Source: Seminavis robusta
Lineage: Eukaryota > Bacillariophyta > Bacillariophyceae > Naviculales > Naviculaceae
Direction of reading: 5' to 3'
Assembly (NCBI GenBank): GCA_903772945.1
Contig: CAICTM010000817.1
Coordinates: 1 to 46,954, forward strand
DNA length: 46,954 nt
The position numbers were made by a program, and so were the translations under genes. This document shows positions 1 to 11,250 of this stretch, piece by piece. Under the pieces are notes generated by a model. It did not search any database. It was not told the origin of the DNA and worked only from the letters and a program-made list of their open reading frames with translations. The first letter of the stretch is position 1, and each line of letters begins with the position of its first letter.

Positions 1-3000
1 GAAACTCGGAGAAATCGTTACTCCTGATTCTTTGTCTTGCCTGCCAAGTCCGGGGCTATGTGGTACTTAGGAGCTCATTCATCTGATGTCAGGAGGCGGC
101 ACTTGCAGTAGCAGCCCATACCGTACGTATGATAAACGACGCTATTCGAGTCCCTACCGCTGAGATATTCCTGCTGGTCAATGTTCACTGAGTGCCAAAG
201 TACGGGGTATGTTCAGGGTGGGCACAAACCGGTAACACTGGTATGCTAGTAACAGCCTTCTTATAGCGCCTTAATCGTGACCGATATCACTGGGATGCGC
301 CTCGCCAGCAATTCAGTATCGGGACACCGTGTCAAACTCGCAAAGTCACACGGAACCTTCGCTCCTCTGGCTGTAATCAACGTCAGCAGCATGGTGATTG
401 TCTCCACATGATCCAGATAACCTGCTACAGACAAGTTAGATGCCTGGACAAGCTCGACGGAGAGGCAAAAGCATCGGAGTCAAGAAAGTGTGACTTCACG
501 ACCGACGCGTGTTCACGATATGGTGGTCTTCACTGTCTTCTTGAAAGCGTGAACCATTGATCATTCGTATGGCATTTCTCCATGGACTCGGTGCGCTTGC
601 ATAGTCATCCAAAGATCTTAAACCTTACTCGTAGCTACATGTAAGACTCATACCACTGTCGAATCCTTGGATTTGAGGGTAGGTAAGGCCGTGGCACCGG
701 CTTGCACGAAAGCGCTTAAGCCATTTTGCTGGAGTGCGCCAGTGTTTTCCAGCTCCTCACACAACCTCTGGACGCCATCAATTGCCGTCAGTGGTGGAAG
801 AAGCGACTTCCTTCTTGAGATTCTCCGGTTAGCATCAGTCAGGTTGGCTCGACTGGAGTCAGCCTGATTGATGGTATCTGGAGTTGTGCCTATAGGAGCT
901 GATAGGAGCACGGTGTGAATATGCGGAGATGACACGAGTTGGATTACTTCAACTGAATAGGGTGTTTGGTGGGATGCCATATATGGTATGATTGGTGTTG
1001 TTGGGGAATATACCTCCCCATTGAGGGATCCACACTTGGTGATGGTATACCACCTCCAGCAGGGGAAGGGCAACATCCATGGCAACATAGTTTGGAATGG
1101 ATAGACCAAAGAGGTCCTAAGCTCACCCAACTAACTGCTGTTCCAAACTGCCTGGTTCTGAATCGGTCCTCCTAGCCTTAATCTCAGGCTAGCTTGTGTG
1201 ATAAACCAGGTGTAGGGAGTGGAGTAATAAAGGTGGTGTGGATGAACCAAGCTGAAGGTATTGTGGCCTTGTGGTGGCGCCAAGGGAGCTTGGTTTCATT
1301 ATGTTTCATTTTCTTTCAATTCTATTGCCAGTTGGTGCTGATCATTGAAAGGATAAACCTTGGTTGGCTGGTGGGAAGGAGTACAAGTGGGAGGCCCTGA
1401 CTGGTAGCTACAGGGGGGTCCACAGGTGTCATTGCCATGTGATGGAACTGGATTGGAGGTCTGCAGTGGTGACCTGTTGGTGTTACCAGTGCTATTGCTA
1501 GATGCTGGGTGTTAACACCAATGCGGCGGGCCCTGTGTTGTTGCTATCTTCTTCCTTGCAACCATAATATGATTGTTGGTGCGGTGGCTGAGTTGTTAGA
1601 GGTGTTGAACTACAATGTACGTAAAATCCAAAAGTTCTAGATAGGTCTTGCACTGCTAGTCAATGACTAAACATGGATCTGCTTGACACACTGGTACACT
1701 TGGAATCCTTCGAAACGAGGAAGTGCTCTCGTGGTTTTGCGAGTAACACTGGATCGACACCGCTGATGGGTCTCTAGATGCACACCGCGCACATTGATGC
1801 CCGTTCTGTCGAAATGCAACCACGCCTCTATGAACCCAAATAATCTGATCACTGTTAATTCTACCGGACTGTTGCGGACAACCTATGCTCGTAGGGACAA
1901 AAATGCGGAGGACAGCGGCTTTGGTTCGAGAGTAGCTTCCCAATGTGCCGGATGTAGTCCGGAGATAGTCTTTGCGGAAACAGAACGGCTCGCACGCCTG
2001 GGCAAACGCAGCACTCGGTACGCGTCTTCTCCCGCCTAAAAGCTCGCAGCTTCCATCAATCTGGTTCTCGTTCAAGGATAGACGCTTGAGCGTGAGACTT
2101 AATCCTTGAGTTTCTGTTGGTTTTGGCTTGTTGAGTTCTTGCGATGGTCTGGAGTGAGTTCTTGAAAACCAACTGAGGAGCGGGAGTGTGAAACCGGTTC
2201 CCCGCAGTACCTCACCGGCGACACGGACGGAGAAATAAATTCGTAGGAAAAACGGAAGAATGCGATCGATCAATGATGTACCAGTTCGCTTACCACTCTG
2301 CATCTCTTGCACCGAAGGTAGTGTTGTCTCGGTACCAAATACCAAATTCGGTTGTGAGGGGCCTCTCCTATAAACTCTCATATGTCCCAGCTAAGCATAT
2401 GGTTAATCCACTTTGTCGCGTGGAGTCGCAGAAATCATTTGGGGTTAATGATCGAACGCTCTCTCACACCTTGAGGGGAGACCGCATTTCAGCAACTTCG
2501 GTAGTGTCCTCCAATATCGCGGGCGCAGACCGGATTTGTTGAATCATAAGAGGTCTAATCGAGCTGGCGAGCAACCTGATTAGGTCTTCAAACATGTCTA
2601 CAATGTCTTTATTTCTCCCTGCGTTGTGGACACCGTTGTTTCTTGCCCTGGAAACTATTTCGCTCTTCCACCGTGAACTGGCGCTCTCTTGAAGCCTGTT
2701 CTTTAGGGCGATGAACACGTACCTTATCTCTTGTGTGCTCCGTCATCTTGGTACATTTTGTTGCGTGTAAAGGCTCACGCTGCAACAACAGCACGGATCT
2801 CGAATCCTCCTAAGTCGGCTTTGTACTCTGCGACCAATCTGCGGAGGAGCTGAGGTTGCTCGGGGAGAAGAGGTTCACGGGTGGCGGAGGCTGGCCAAGC
2901 CAGTAAGCGGACTCAGGATGGGTGACAATAAGGGTAGTAAGTCGAGCATAGATGAAGGTACCTATAGAACAAGATTACAGAAGACATTCTGGTTTTCCGC

Positions 3001-5000
3001 TATGAGAATGGCTTCTTTTGGTGGCGGTTAAGGGGAACAAGTGAGCTATTCCACCGATGGATCCTGGGGCTACGGGCCTAATGGATCCTTGTCATGCCTC
3101 TATGTGAAGGAGTGCCTGCTCGCCATTCGTGCGGCGAATTCGAATTTCGGGTAATCGTCATGCTGTTATGCCTCTGGTCGGAGGTTTCTGCGGGCCCAGC
3201 CAAATTCGACAGCTCGGGCTCGCCGCTTCATATTCTCCCAACACTCTCAACGTACTTTCTCGAGCATCTGTAAGCACTCACTCTTGGTGGAATGATCGTC
3301 GCGGCGGACTCACATTTTTCTCATGATCAACATAAAGTAAATCCGAGAGAGAGAGTGTTCTCTGCTGATAGAAAGAAAGAAAGAAGAAAGAAGATTAGAA
3401 GAGGAAGAAACCAAAATCGGAATCCAAGGACAACAACTGTAGCTAGGGTGAAGGAATCGCCCAAACACGAAGCACATGGATGCGAGAGGAGAGACATTGC
3501 GTGACCTCCTACGTATGTGCCGCGGTCAAAGGGTGCAAGTAAGCATGTCCCGGCATCCAACTGGCCAGCCCGACCTTGGGAGTAGGTAGAGGCAGCTCAA
3601 AAAGGGCCGAGCCACCCTCACTGACAGTCGCCGTTCAGAGGCACAAGTCGCCTTTACGCTGGTGAAAACACACACACTTGCTATTCTGGGGAGGGACAGA
3701 AAGCTGTCATGAGGTTGGAAACAGTCCTAGTTCCTGTATCTCTAACTTATGCGCCGCGAGATTCTCGGCACCCAGTCGTGACCAATGCAGGGCTAACAGG
3801 GAGTTCCCTGTCTAACGTCGGACATTAATGAGCTACCTATCTTGTGAGTCTCTAGCATGCTGAGGGGTTACTTTCTAGCCCAACCACGAAGAAGACTCTA
3901 GTCTTCATATTAACTCTTGAGTGTCAAAAGATGTGCGTTTGCAAAACTATACTTACTATAGATTAGACTGAAAACACAAACCCTGAGTTCTGCGTGGGAA
4001 AGGCTGCTCGAATGCCAAGACGCGCTATAGAGCAAAGGGCAGTAGTACTCATACAACATTTTCTTATCTCACAGTCAACCAAGATCTACTCTTCTACCAA
4101 GCTAGGGAACTGGGTGAAATATTACCGAAGCTGGTGGCTTCAGAGAACGGTACCATCAGTCATAGTCTGAGGAATAGCACAGCTTGGGACGAGAACGAGG
4201 CGACTAGGTCAAAAGCATCGCGGGCGGAGACAGCAGGCGATGGTGGATTCCGCCTTGGCCTAGAGCACACACTCATACAAATGTGCCCTACACTGAACGC
4301 AAGAGAGCTCTCGAGTTGCGCGCGAAACGGAAAATTTTGGCTGACTAGCGGATATCAATGCGAGCGCTTCTATTAACTAGAGATGGGCGTAACGCAGTTC
4401 GGTAATCGATGAAAAGAGACCAAACAGGGAATGCTTGCATGGAGCACGAATGGGCTCGAGCGCGGGGCGGATCTTTCGCGAGAGCGACCTAGACGACCAG
4501 GCACAGCGCGAGCGCACTCCCTGACCCATACCACACTTCGATGACCATTGCGCTATGATGCAAGCATAATTACGGTACAATCGGAGCGGACGAATCTCCT
4601 ACAGAAAACCACTGGGCAGGCTTTGGCCATTCAGGCATAGGTCCTCTCTCCCAATCCTACACACACAAAAGATCATTCTTATCTAATAGGGGGAATAAAC
4701 ATGACGTCGGGGAATCGAGAGAACGCGAGGGACACACTAATCTACTTTCGCACAGAATTAGCGAAGCTGCGAGCTAGAGACTGACCAGTGGGACTCGCTG
4801 CACACTCAGTGGGCACACCCATTCGCTGTCTCGTCAATCACGCAACGCTGCGACCTCCCCGGATCAATTCTCAATTTGACACCCTTGGAGGCAGAGTACT
4901 CGGGTCCAGATCTCCCTGTTAAGATCAGCTGGATAACTGAGACCCAAAGTGCGAGAAAACTGATGGTTCGCTCTCTGCAGAAATAGCTCTAGCTAGAGGA
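1..5000. other. Gene-poor, repeat-derived stretch with no supported gene
   Basis: All frames are broken by frequent stops. The two longest open frames, both on the minus strand (648-1130, 160 codons; 1656-2381, 241 codons), show no domain, no motif and no convincing codon pattern, so I do not call them genes. A purine-rich simple tract (GAGA, then GAAA units) lies at about 3346-3410. The stretch could hold old transposon remains beyond recognition by eye. Confidence 0.5.
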
Positions 5001-5013
5001 CAAGCGACATCAT

Positions 5014-5757
5014 GTATCGCCTCAGAGCATGACAGCGCGAGCTATCTGGGCGTGCTCATACACACCACGGGGGTCAACAAATACCACCCCAAATATCCCA
5101 TTTGCATGCGCATCCTGTGGTGCCCAGAAGAAACAGACAAACGTCCTGAGATGCCCCAAGCGACAATCAGAACGAACGGCATGGAAGAAGGCACTCAAGC
5201 AATACACCGACAAGCACAACACTCACCCAATGCTACAAACACTTCTTCTCTCAGCACTCCAAAAAGTACTCGATGGAGAAGATACCACAGGAATTGAATA
5301 CGATGACAGTGTTGCCGATATCACAAACGCCCAAGCAGCCATCGGTTGGGATCAGCTCCTCAAGGGACGACTATCCAAACAGTGGGCGCAACGCCAGGAT
5401 CAACACCTTAAGGAATGCAATCTCAAAACACATCGGAAAAATGGCCAAACCTGGCTCACAGGGATTATTCAAGAATTGCTCAACCAGTGGTTCGAACTCT
5501 GGGAGGCCAGGAATCATGATCGGCATGGCAAAGAAGCACAAACCAAGGCACAGGCAGCCAACCGACAGGTTATCCATGAACTTCAGCTGCTATATGACAA
5601 ATACACCGGAAACCTCAGAACGGAACAGGCATGGCTTCTCCAAACACCAATCAACACAAGATCCCAATGGCCCACGGCATCAATCCGACAATGGATCAAC
5701 ACTTGGGAACCAGTCCTTGAAGAGAGTTACGCCACACAGCTTGAGACTGGGTAATTG
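5014..5757 (+). pseudogene. 3' end of a LINE-type (non-LTR) retrotransposon, truncated at the 5' side
   Basis: The open frame (ATG at 5029, stop at 5755) encodes about 241 residues that look like the region after the reverse transcriptase domain in diatom non-LTR elements. It has a CxxC...C cluster (CASCGAQ, then LRCPKR) like the usual Cys-Cys-His-Cys knuckle. This is followed by a Trp-rich segment with IGWDQLLKGRLS, WLTGIIQELLNQW and LWEARNHDRHG, then an amphipathic helix (VIHELQLLYDKYT) and a tail ending WINTWEPVLEES. No reverse transcriptase motif lies upstream, so the copy is 5'-truncated, as is common for LINEs. The knuckle histidine is replaced by Asn (TNVLRC). Family assignment comes from recalled resemblance and was not searched. 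About 300 bases of non-coding sequence after the stop may be its 3' UTR. Confidence 0.6.
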
Positions 5758-6092
5758 ATGCAGGACCTCCACTTCCGATCCTTCCAATTCCCTCCTGCGT
5801 CCACTTCCGTCCCTCCTTTTCTCCCTCCATCCAACCCACCAAGTAACTCTCCCTGAATCCATTCGGCCAAACCCACAAATCAGTTAGGAATATATGTCCG
5901 GCAAATCCACACGAGATATGCCATTTATACTTACATGTAACTTTAAATGCACCATCTCCCCTAGGGAGTGTGGTGCCGGTGAGGGAACCAGTGGTGGTCT
6001 CCTGTGAAACCAATCCCCGCTTCGGCCGGGAGCGGTTACCCAAAGCTTCGGCTGCAGCACAGTGATGATCCGTCCATTGGGGCCATATCCGT
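5758..6092. other. Non-coding junction between LINE 3' end and gypsy integrase
   Basis: The plus strand is pyrimidine-rich at 5765-5850 (CTCCCTCC-type words), followed by unique sequence up to the truncated integrase at 6093. It could be the LINE 3' UTR inserted into the gypsy element, which would explain why the integrase loses its C-terminal part here. I see no poly(A) tail or clear target-site duplication, so the boundary is unresolved. Confidence 0.4.
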
Positions 6093-6670
6093 TATAAAGA
6101 TTTTGTTGTTTTTTGTTGAATCATCACGGTATCGTTGACATTGTATTGATGAGGGACACGCGTCGCGTTCTCCCTATCGTTGTTCTGTTGGATGAGTCGT
6201 TGGCGACGTTCCTTGATGTACTTCCAGTTTGCTTCGAAACGGACGTTGTGAATCACGTCACGGTTGAACACGAGCTGCGCAGGCGTTGCACGCAAGGTGG
6301 TATGAATCGTGGCGTTCATTGCGAAGCGAAACGCCGTGAGGACTCCATCCCAGGATCCGTTCACGAGGTTGTCTTGGCACTTGATGTTTTGAACAGCGAT
6401 CAAGTTGCGTATGGTCTGATGAGCACGCTCGACCATAGAGTTGGCTTGAGGGTTGCGCGTGGTGATGAACTTGCGACGAAGTCCATATTCATCCTGGAGA
6501 GTCTTCTCGACCTCTGCGCGGAACTCACGTCCTCTATCCATGATAACCTCAGCCGGCCATGGATACCGAGTAAGCCACGTTTGTTCTAGGACGATGGCTA
6601 CTTCGTCTGCTGCCTTGGAGCAGATCTCTGCAATCTCGAACCATCCGGTTACGGGATCAATCATTGTCAA
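6092..6670 (-). pseudogene. Integrase catalytic core (DDE) of the gypsy element
   Basis: The three acidic residues of the rve fold are present: Asp in MIDPVTGWFEIAEI, Asp in EVIMDRGREFRAEV and Glu in PQANSMVERAHQTIRN. The second motif is DRGREF rather than the common DNGxEF. The frame runs on through a typical C-terminal region (PAQLVFNRDVIHNV, YNVNDTVMIQQKTTKSL) and ends at a TAA by 6093, where the C-terminal domain should continue. An extra base before LYN or the neighbouring insertion accounts for the loss. In intact form it would insert the element's DNA into the host genome. Confidence 0.88.
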
Positions 6671-6799
6671 GCAATAAGTGTACAGGAATTCTTTTTCTTG
6701 GGGTCCCCGATGTTGTAGGGACCTATCAGGTCAATACATAGTCTTTCCCAAGGGATCTCCTCGCAAGTCTTTGGAGGCATCAATCCCAGCTTACGCGTC

Positions 6800-7141
6800 T
6801 CAGCTTTGGCAACGCTGACATACGGCCTGCACAGTCTTGCGCAGTCCTTTCCAGGTGTAGTGTTGGCTGATGGTTAGTTCTGTGCGAGTCTCGCCAGGAT
6901 GCATCAGCACACCATGGTACCTGTACCATTCGACTAGCTTCTTCTGCATAGTCTTAGGTACGACGATCTTATCGTCCTTAACTACTAAGTCGTAAGACTT
7001 ATCCCCTCTGGGAAAGATTGCTTCTTGTAGTCGTTTGGCTTGTCCCTGAGGAGTTTCTTGATATCGTTGTCGTCTTTCTGACGATGTTCGATTCGGGAAC
7101 GAGAGAGGAACTCCTAGGGAAGTCCCTTCGTCTGCAGCCAT
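6800..7141 (-). pseudogene. Integrase zinc-binding (H2C2) domain of the gypsy element
   Basis: The frame shows HGVLMHPGETRTELTISQHY followed by TWKGLRKTVQAVCQRCQS. This is the H-x(n)-H ... C-x2-C signature of the integrase N-terminal zinc finger of Ty3/gypsy elements. The frame ends just after the CxxC; the catalytic core follows at 6670 after a gap of about 130 bases with frame breaks. The upstream part (SYDLVVKDDKIVVPKTMQ) is the usual linker from RNase H. It belongs to the same decayed element as the core domain. Confidence 0.85.
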
Positions 7142-7849
7142 GACTCAGCATCTGCTGGCGTCCATTTGTTCTGAAGACCGTCTGTGTTGGAGATGTTAAG
7201 TCTCGGCAACGCACGATGTTCTGTTCGCCCTTGATGTACCGTAGTCAGGGCCGTATTCTTCCAGAATAAGGCGCCATCGCATTACGCGATCGGTATTGAA
7301 GTTCTTACATGTAAGATTCTGTTGGTCCGTATGTACAACGATCTTTGTCCAGAAGAATGTTACGGAACTCTTTTAGAGTTTCTACGATACTGAGAAGTTC
7401 CTTCTCGGTAACTGGGTAACGTGTTGAGCAGGTTGAGCTTCCTGCTGTAGAACGCGATAGGTTTTCCCTTCTGGGAAATTACTGCACCTATGTTGAGTAT
7501 CACTCGCATCCGGTGGATAACGAATGTATCGTTGAGTCAGGGTAAGCGAGCAAGGTTTCTTTGCTGATGATCTTCTTCATCTGGCTAAAGGCCTTGTCGT
7601 GGTCGGCTTCCCATTTCCACTTCGTTGTTTTGGAAGTCAAAGAAGCGATGGGGCCAGTACATGTGATCGTCTAAATCCACATGTCTCGATAGTAGTTCAC
7701 TAGTTCAATGAATCTACGGAGTTCTTCTCTGTTGGTAGGAGGAGCGTTATTCTGGATCGCGTTTATTTTCTTGGTTATAGGTTGGATCCCTTCTCGAGTA
7801 ATCCAGTAACCTAAGTATTAGTTCTCCTCTTGCGAAGAAGGACTTTGTA

Positions 7850-8353
7850 GCATTGATCTTAAGGTCGGCTTCTCGAAGCCTTCGGAGAACTTATCCAACT
7901 TTTCAACGTGATCTGCCCGATCGCCGTTAGTTAGGATTAGTAGATCATCAATTGTATGCAGGACGTATTCTAGGTCGTGCATTAGTGGTCCATCTTCTCT
8001 TGGAAGATGTCAGGACTATTACATAGGCCCATTGGCAACCTCTGGTACTCCTACTTTCCCCACGGGAGTACGATGGTACAGAGTTGCTTCGAGTGAGGTG
8101 ACAGCTCGATGTGATAGTATCCCATGTTCAGGTCTAGACTAGTAGCGTACTTGAATCCATCTAGATTCAAGAGCATGTCCTGTATTTTTGGGATAGGATA
8201 AGGCTTCCGCTTAATCCTTTTGTTCAGTTCCCGGAAATCAGAGATGAATCGTACAGATCCATCTTTCTTGGGAATGATAAAAGTTGGTGCCGCCCACTCG
8301 GAACGGTTCACCTTCTTGAGTACTCCTGCCTCGCAGAGACGTTCAACCTCCAT
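7850..8353 (-). pseudogene. Ty3/gypsy reverse transcriptase fragment
   Basis: The open part (8353-8051) has the canonical RT motifs: WAAPTFIIPKKDGSVRFISD, FRELNKRIKRKPYPIP and ATSLDLNMGYYHIEL, the last holding the first catalytic Asp. After frameshifts the palm continues; near 7940-7975 a minus-strand frame reads VLHTIDDLLILTNG, the position of the YxDD box. Tyr is replaced by Thr, and the flanking frame is broken. In an intact element this enzyme copies the element RNA into DNA. Several indels make this copy non-functional. Confidence 0.85.
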
Positions 8354-8354
8354 C

Positions 8355-9698
8355 TTAACACGAGGTCCATAACTCTACCCCTAATAAAATATCACATTTT
8401 GGTCAAAAGTGCGCACTCTTGACACACAACCATGATGGGGGTACCCAAATAGGCCGTTCCGATCGCTTCCAACACCTCTAAAACGAACCTAGAGCACTTG
8501 GTTTGGTGCTCAAAGGTTGTCTGGACCATGGTGGAGCCCATCAGCGAGAGGAGGTTGTCCATGTCCATTGCCACCACCTGCCACCACTCGACGGCTCGTC
8601 TGCGTCGGCAGCGTGGAAGCCGCAACAACAAGTGAAAGCCAAAGTGAACGAACGACGACCGCTACTAGTACAACAACAAGAACATCGGCTACCACTACCG
8701 CTACTGCTTCCGTCAGCACAAGCTGCTGCGGAGTTGGGATTTTCGAGGAAAGGCAACAAGAATCAACGAAGCAACGAAGCGTCCTCGCGGCAGCCCATTT
8801 CGCTACCATTTCGTTGTTATTATCTTCCTCGACGACAAGAGGAGCTACCATGGAGCAACGATAGTAACAAGGTCTCGAAGAGTGCAAGGCGTCGAGCGCA
8901 ACACGAAGGAGCCGCAGATGGGATTTTTTGAGGAAAGGCGAACGAACGAACGACTGCTGCTGCTGCAGCAAGGAAAGGGCGGCCAAAGTCGCTACCGCTA
9001 CTGCAGTCTATTGTGGAGTTGCATCCACCGGCAGAGCAGCTTCCGCGAGACAAGACGTTACCACTGTAACATCAACAACAACAACAACAACAACAACAGC
9101 ATCGGCCGCTGCAGCCACTGCTACTACAATCCATTGGTCGTCGATACCCTCTACCCACCACAGCGAGTTATGCATTTGAAAAAGGAGTCCACATTTTTCG
9201 AACGACGCGACAGCAACAAGATCGACCGCTACAACGTTCTGATACTACCACTAACAACAATCCATAGACGAAGGTGTGGAAGGACACCAAGACTGCAAGG
9301 TCACTAAGCCATCAGAGGTGGATTTTGCGAGTTTCAACAACTCCGTACGTACAGTGGCCTTGGTGACTGGACAGTGGATACAGCCAAAGCTAATAGGAGG
9401 AGCTATTCTCATTGTTTGTGAAGAGGCTGACTTCACTGCAGTGCAGAAGCAAAATTTTGAAAATTGACCTGCTTCCGGTGCAACGAAAAACCTCCACCAT
9501 GGCGCTCGGAGCCGCTCCCACAGCAACGGCACTTCAGGTTTTTATGTGAACCAACCCTCCGGCTATTCCTTTTAGATGTAAAAGAGTTGGAAAATAGTCT
9601 CCAAAGTGTTACCCCCACCTATCTTAGTGTTGTCATTTGGGGACTTTTGACCAACTCTGGTGAAAAACTTGGGGGTCCACCCATGGATCTCGTGTTAA
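8355..9698. mobile_element. Non-autonomous TTAA-target inverted-repeat DNA transposon
   Basis: The element occupies 8359-9694 (1,336 bp) between direct TTAA copies at 8355-8358 and 9695-9698. Its ends are inverted repeats: CACGAGGTCCAT on the left and the complement of CACGAGATCCAT on the right (11 of 12 matching). A second inverted block, TTGGTCAAAAGT, lies exactly 42 bases from each end. Inside are degenerate ACGAAC/CAACAA-rich repeats, a (CAA)n tract near 9070-9100, a repeated GGGATTTT-GAGGAAAGGC unit at about 8736 and 8921, and no transposase that I can recognise. TTAA duplication is typical of piggyBac and Kolobok superfamilies, but the termini do not allow a choice. Removing it restores the gypsy RT frame, so it inserted after that element arrived. 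Confidence 0.85.
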
Positions 9699-10083
9699 GA
9701 GTGTTGGTATGGACACGTGGAATAGGATAAGCCCTGGCATGATAGGGTTTAGCATCAGGGAGAAGTTCTACTTCGTAGTCGTCCATCTGCCACTTTCCTA
9801 AAGTACCATCGAATAGGTCAGAGTACTTCGTCAGTAAGGAATGAAGCTGTTCCTTCTCTTCCGTGTTTAACTGATCTTGACTTTGGCAAACCTGCCTTAA
9901 GTCAGCTTGTTCGTATTTCGCATCAAGAATCTTCTTGAGACGATCTGCACTGTCATCAACAGCAGTAGGATCAGGAATGAAGAAGTTCTCTTCTTCATTG
10001 GTGTCGCTGTCTTTCATAGGAATAGATGCGCCGTCCCATTCCACTGACATGGGGGATGAGCAAACTTGCCGATTGCCCTGCAT
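9619..10083 (-). pseudogene. Ty3/gypsy polymerase linker upstream of reverse transcriptase
   Basis: The segment contains VEWDGASIPMKD, an acidic linker, and LLTKYSDLFDGTLGKW followed by DAKPYHARAYPIPRVHTNTL. This is the typical run from protease linker into the start of the RT fingers. At 9698 the frame is cut by the inverted-repeat transposon; the last codons of the open frame come from that insert. Joining 9699 to the TTAA at 8355 restores L-K-M-E-V-E-R and continues into the RT, which shows one gene split by a clean insertion. Confidence 0.85.
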
Positions 10084-10149
10084 TGTATTTGATAGCGTTT
10101 TTTGTAAAAGTGTCTGTGAAAAAGCGAATATTTGTTTTGGGCTGCAATT

Positions 10150-10290
10150 TTTCTATTGGATTAGATCGGATTGGATTGAATTGAATTGGATTGCATTGAA
10201 TTCCAGTTTACTATACAAATAACAGTACTATTTGGAATCCAATTCAATCCAATTCAATCTAATCCAATGCAATCTAATCCAATTGAATCT
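10150..10290. repeat. GGATT-rich imperfect palindrome inside the gypsy element
   Basis: The left arm is built of GGATT/GAATT pentamers (TTGGATTAGATCGGATTGG and on). The right arm is the approximate complement (CCAATTCAATCCAATTC and on) around a 25-base centre near CAGTTTACTATACAAATAA. The arms are each about 55 bases and would fold into a long hairpin. It sits between protease and polymerase parts, so it looks like a small foldback or MITE-like insertion or an expanded simple repeat. Its ends and target duplication are not clear. Confidence 0.7.
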
Positions 10291-10308
10291 TGCTTCCCGC
10301 TAAAAGCT

Positions 10309-11184
10309 TCATTTTATCCTTTTTTTGACATTCTGAGTCATTCCTGTTGAGTACACTACAGGGCTATAGTGAGATTTGCCCATCCCCATGGTAGTGAAAT
10401 CGAACTTGAATCCTAAATCAGAGAGAATGTCTCGACCTATGATCATGTCATACGCCCCCAAGCTCTTGGTGACGTGTAAATCCCACTCGATAATTCTATC
10501 TTCGTGGAATTCAGGAATCATGAATGCACCTTTGCACTTCGTGCTGGTGTTTAATTCTCCTGCAGGGGTAGTCCACATTGTTTGGACGCCCCCAAGATCC
10601 TTCATGCGTAATTTCTTAGCATGAGGTTGAGCAATCAAGGTTCCGGATGCTCCTGTATCCAGTAAGCAACGGAGTGTAACGGGTTTTGGTTTCCCTTTTT
10701 CTCGCTTGTTAAATCTAACATAGACGATGGGTTTGAGGTCTCTTGTCTTGCGACGTTTACGAGGTGGTTGGCCACGGACGAGGTTAACGATGCTAAATAG
10801 ATCATCAGAGTCTAGTTGAGCAGCTTCTAGGCAATCATCTAATTTGCCGTAGTGTTCATCAGTTGCAAACAATTCTTGTTTACTAGTTAGTGAGATATCT
10901 TCATCACTTTGGTATGAGAAATCGGAACATGGTTCCGTTGAGTCATCATCCTGGCCTAATCCTCAGATAGAGATTTCTCCATCCAAGTGATTGAAATTGA
11001 TAGAGGAGTTGTCCTCATTGTCAGAGTCTTCTGATTTGCGCTTGGCAACATGGTTGCGAAGTTTGCAAGTGGTTGTACGAGTATCGTCGATCTCGTTTTC
11101 TTCGTCATTGTCGACGAGAGGAAGAATGGGTTTGTCACGCAACTGTTTCTCGAAGTTGCGGAACGCATGCTTTCCTTGAGCCAT
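10309..11184 (-). pseudogene. Ty3/gypsy gag-like leader and aspartic protease (in-frame stop)
   Basis: ATG at 11184 opens a frame whose first 73 codons are charged and without zinc knuckles (start MAQGKHAFRNFEKQL). A TGA at 10963-10965 breaks it, and the same frame continues through 10872 to the stop at 10309. The second part has the retroviral-type protease active site DTGASGTLI and the downstream IIGRDILSDLGF motif that packs against it. Basic PPRKRRKTRD precedes the protease. The frame ends shortly after an A7 run (TCAAAAAAAGG on the minus strand), so a slippage or mutational frameshift there is possible. The short leader and missing nucleocapsid motif suggest internal deletion or a compact element. 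The protein would process the polyprotein in an intact element; here it is inactive by the stop. Confidence 0.82.
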
Positions 11185-11230
11185 CTTGCTTCATGGTGAA
11201 GGAATAGGTTGAGGGTAGCTGAAAGCTATT

Positions 11231-11250
11231 GCATTTTGTTAACAAAATGC
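11231..11250. repeat. Perfect 20-bp palindrome upstream of the gypsy leader
   Basis: GCATTTTGTTAACAAAATGC is its own reverse complement. It lies about 50 bases upstream (minus-strand sense) of the gag-like ATG, in what should be the leader or 5' LTR edge of the element. A TATA-like TTATATAA follows at about 11310-11320. It could form a stem in the leader RNA. Confidence 0.7.

Larger units (their letters stand above)
6092..11184 (-). mobile_element. Decayed Ty3/gypsy LTR retrotransposon, interrupted by two insertions
   Basis: Read on the minus strand, the order is short gag-like leader and protease (11184-10309), spacer before the polymerase (10083-9699), reverse transcriptase (8353 to about 7860), RNase H-like segment (about 7440-7220), integrase zinc-binding domain (7141-6800) and integrase core (6670-6092). 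Protease, RT, RNase H, integrase is the Ty3/gypsy order. It is broken by frameshifts, one in-frame TGA (10963-10965) and two insertions: a TTAA-flanked transposon at 8359-9694 and a GGATT palindrome at about 10150-10290. RNase H traces include TRYPVTEKELLSIVETL and RVMRWRLILEEYGPD in different frames. The RT catalytic site reads TIDD (near 7955), lacking the usual Tyr. Integrase ends abruptly near 6093. I could not identify flanking LTRs, so the copy is probably not mobile. Confidence 0.88.

Noticed and set aside
648..1130. Minus-strand frame of 160 codons
   Set aside because: No recognisable motif; could be an old element fragment, but nothing supports a gene.
1656..2381. Minus-strand frame of 241 codons
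   Set aside because: No domain, no repeat, unconvincing composition and no neighbouring gene signals. The length alone is not enough in DNA of this base composition.
8503..9307. Several frames of 80-158 codons within the TTAA element
   Set aside because: Overlapping frames on both strands through CAA- and ACGAAC-rich repeats; no transposase motif.
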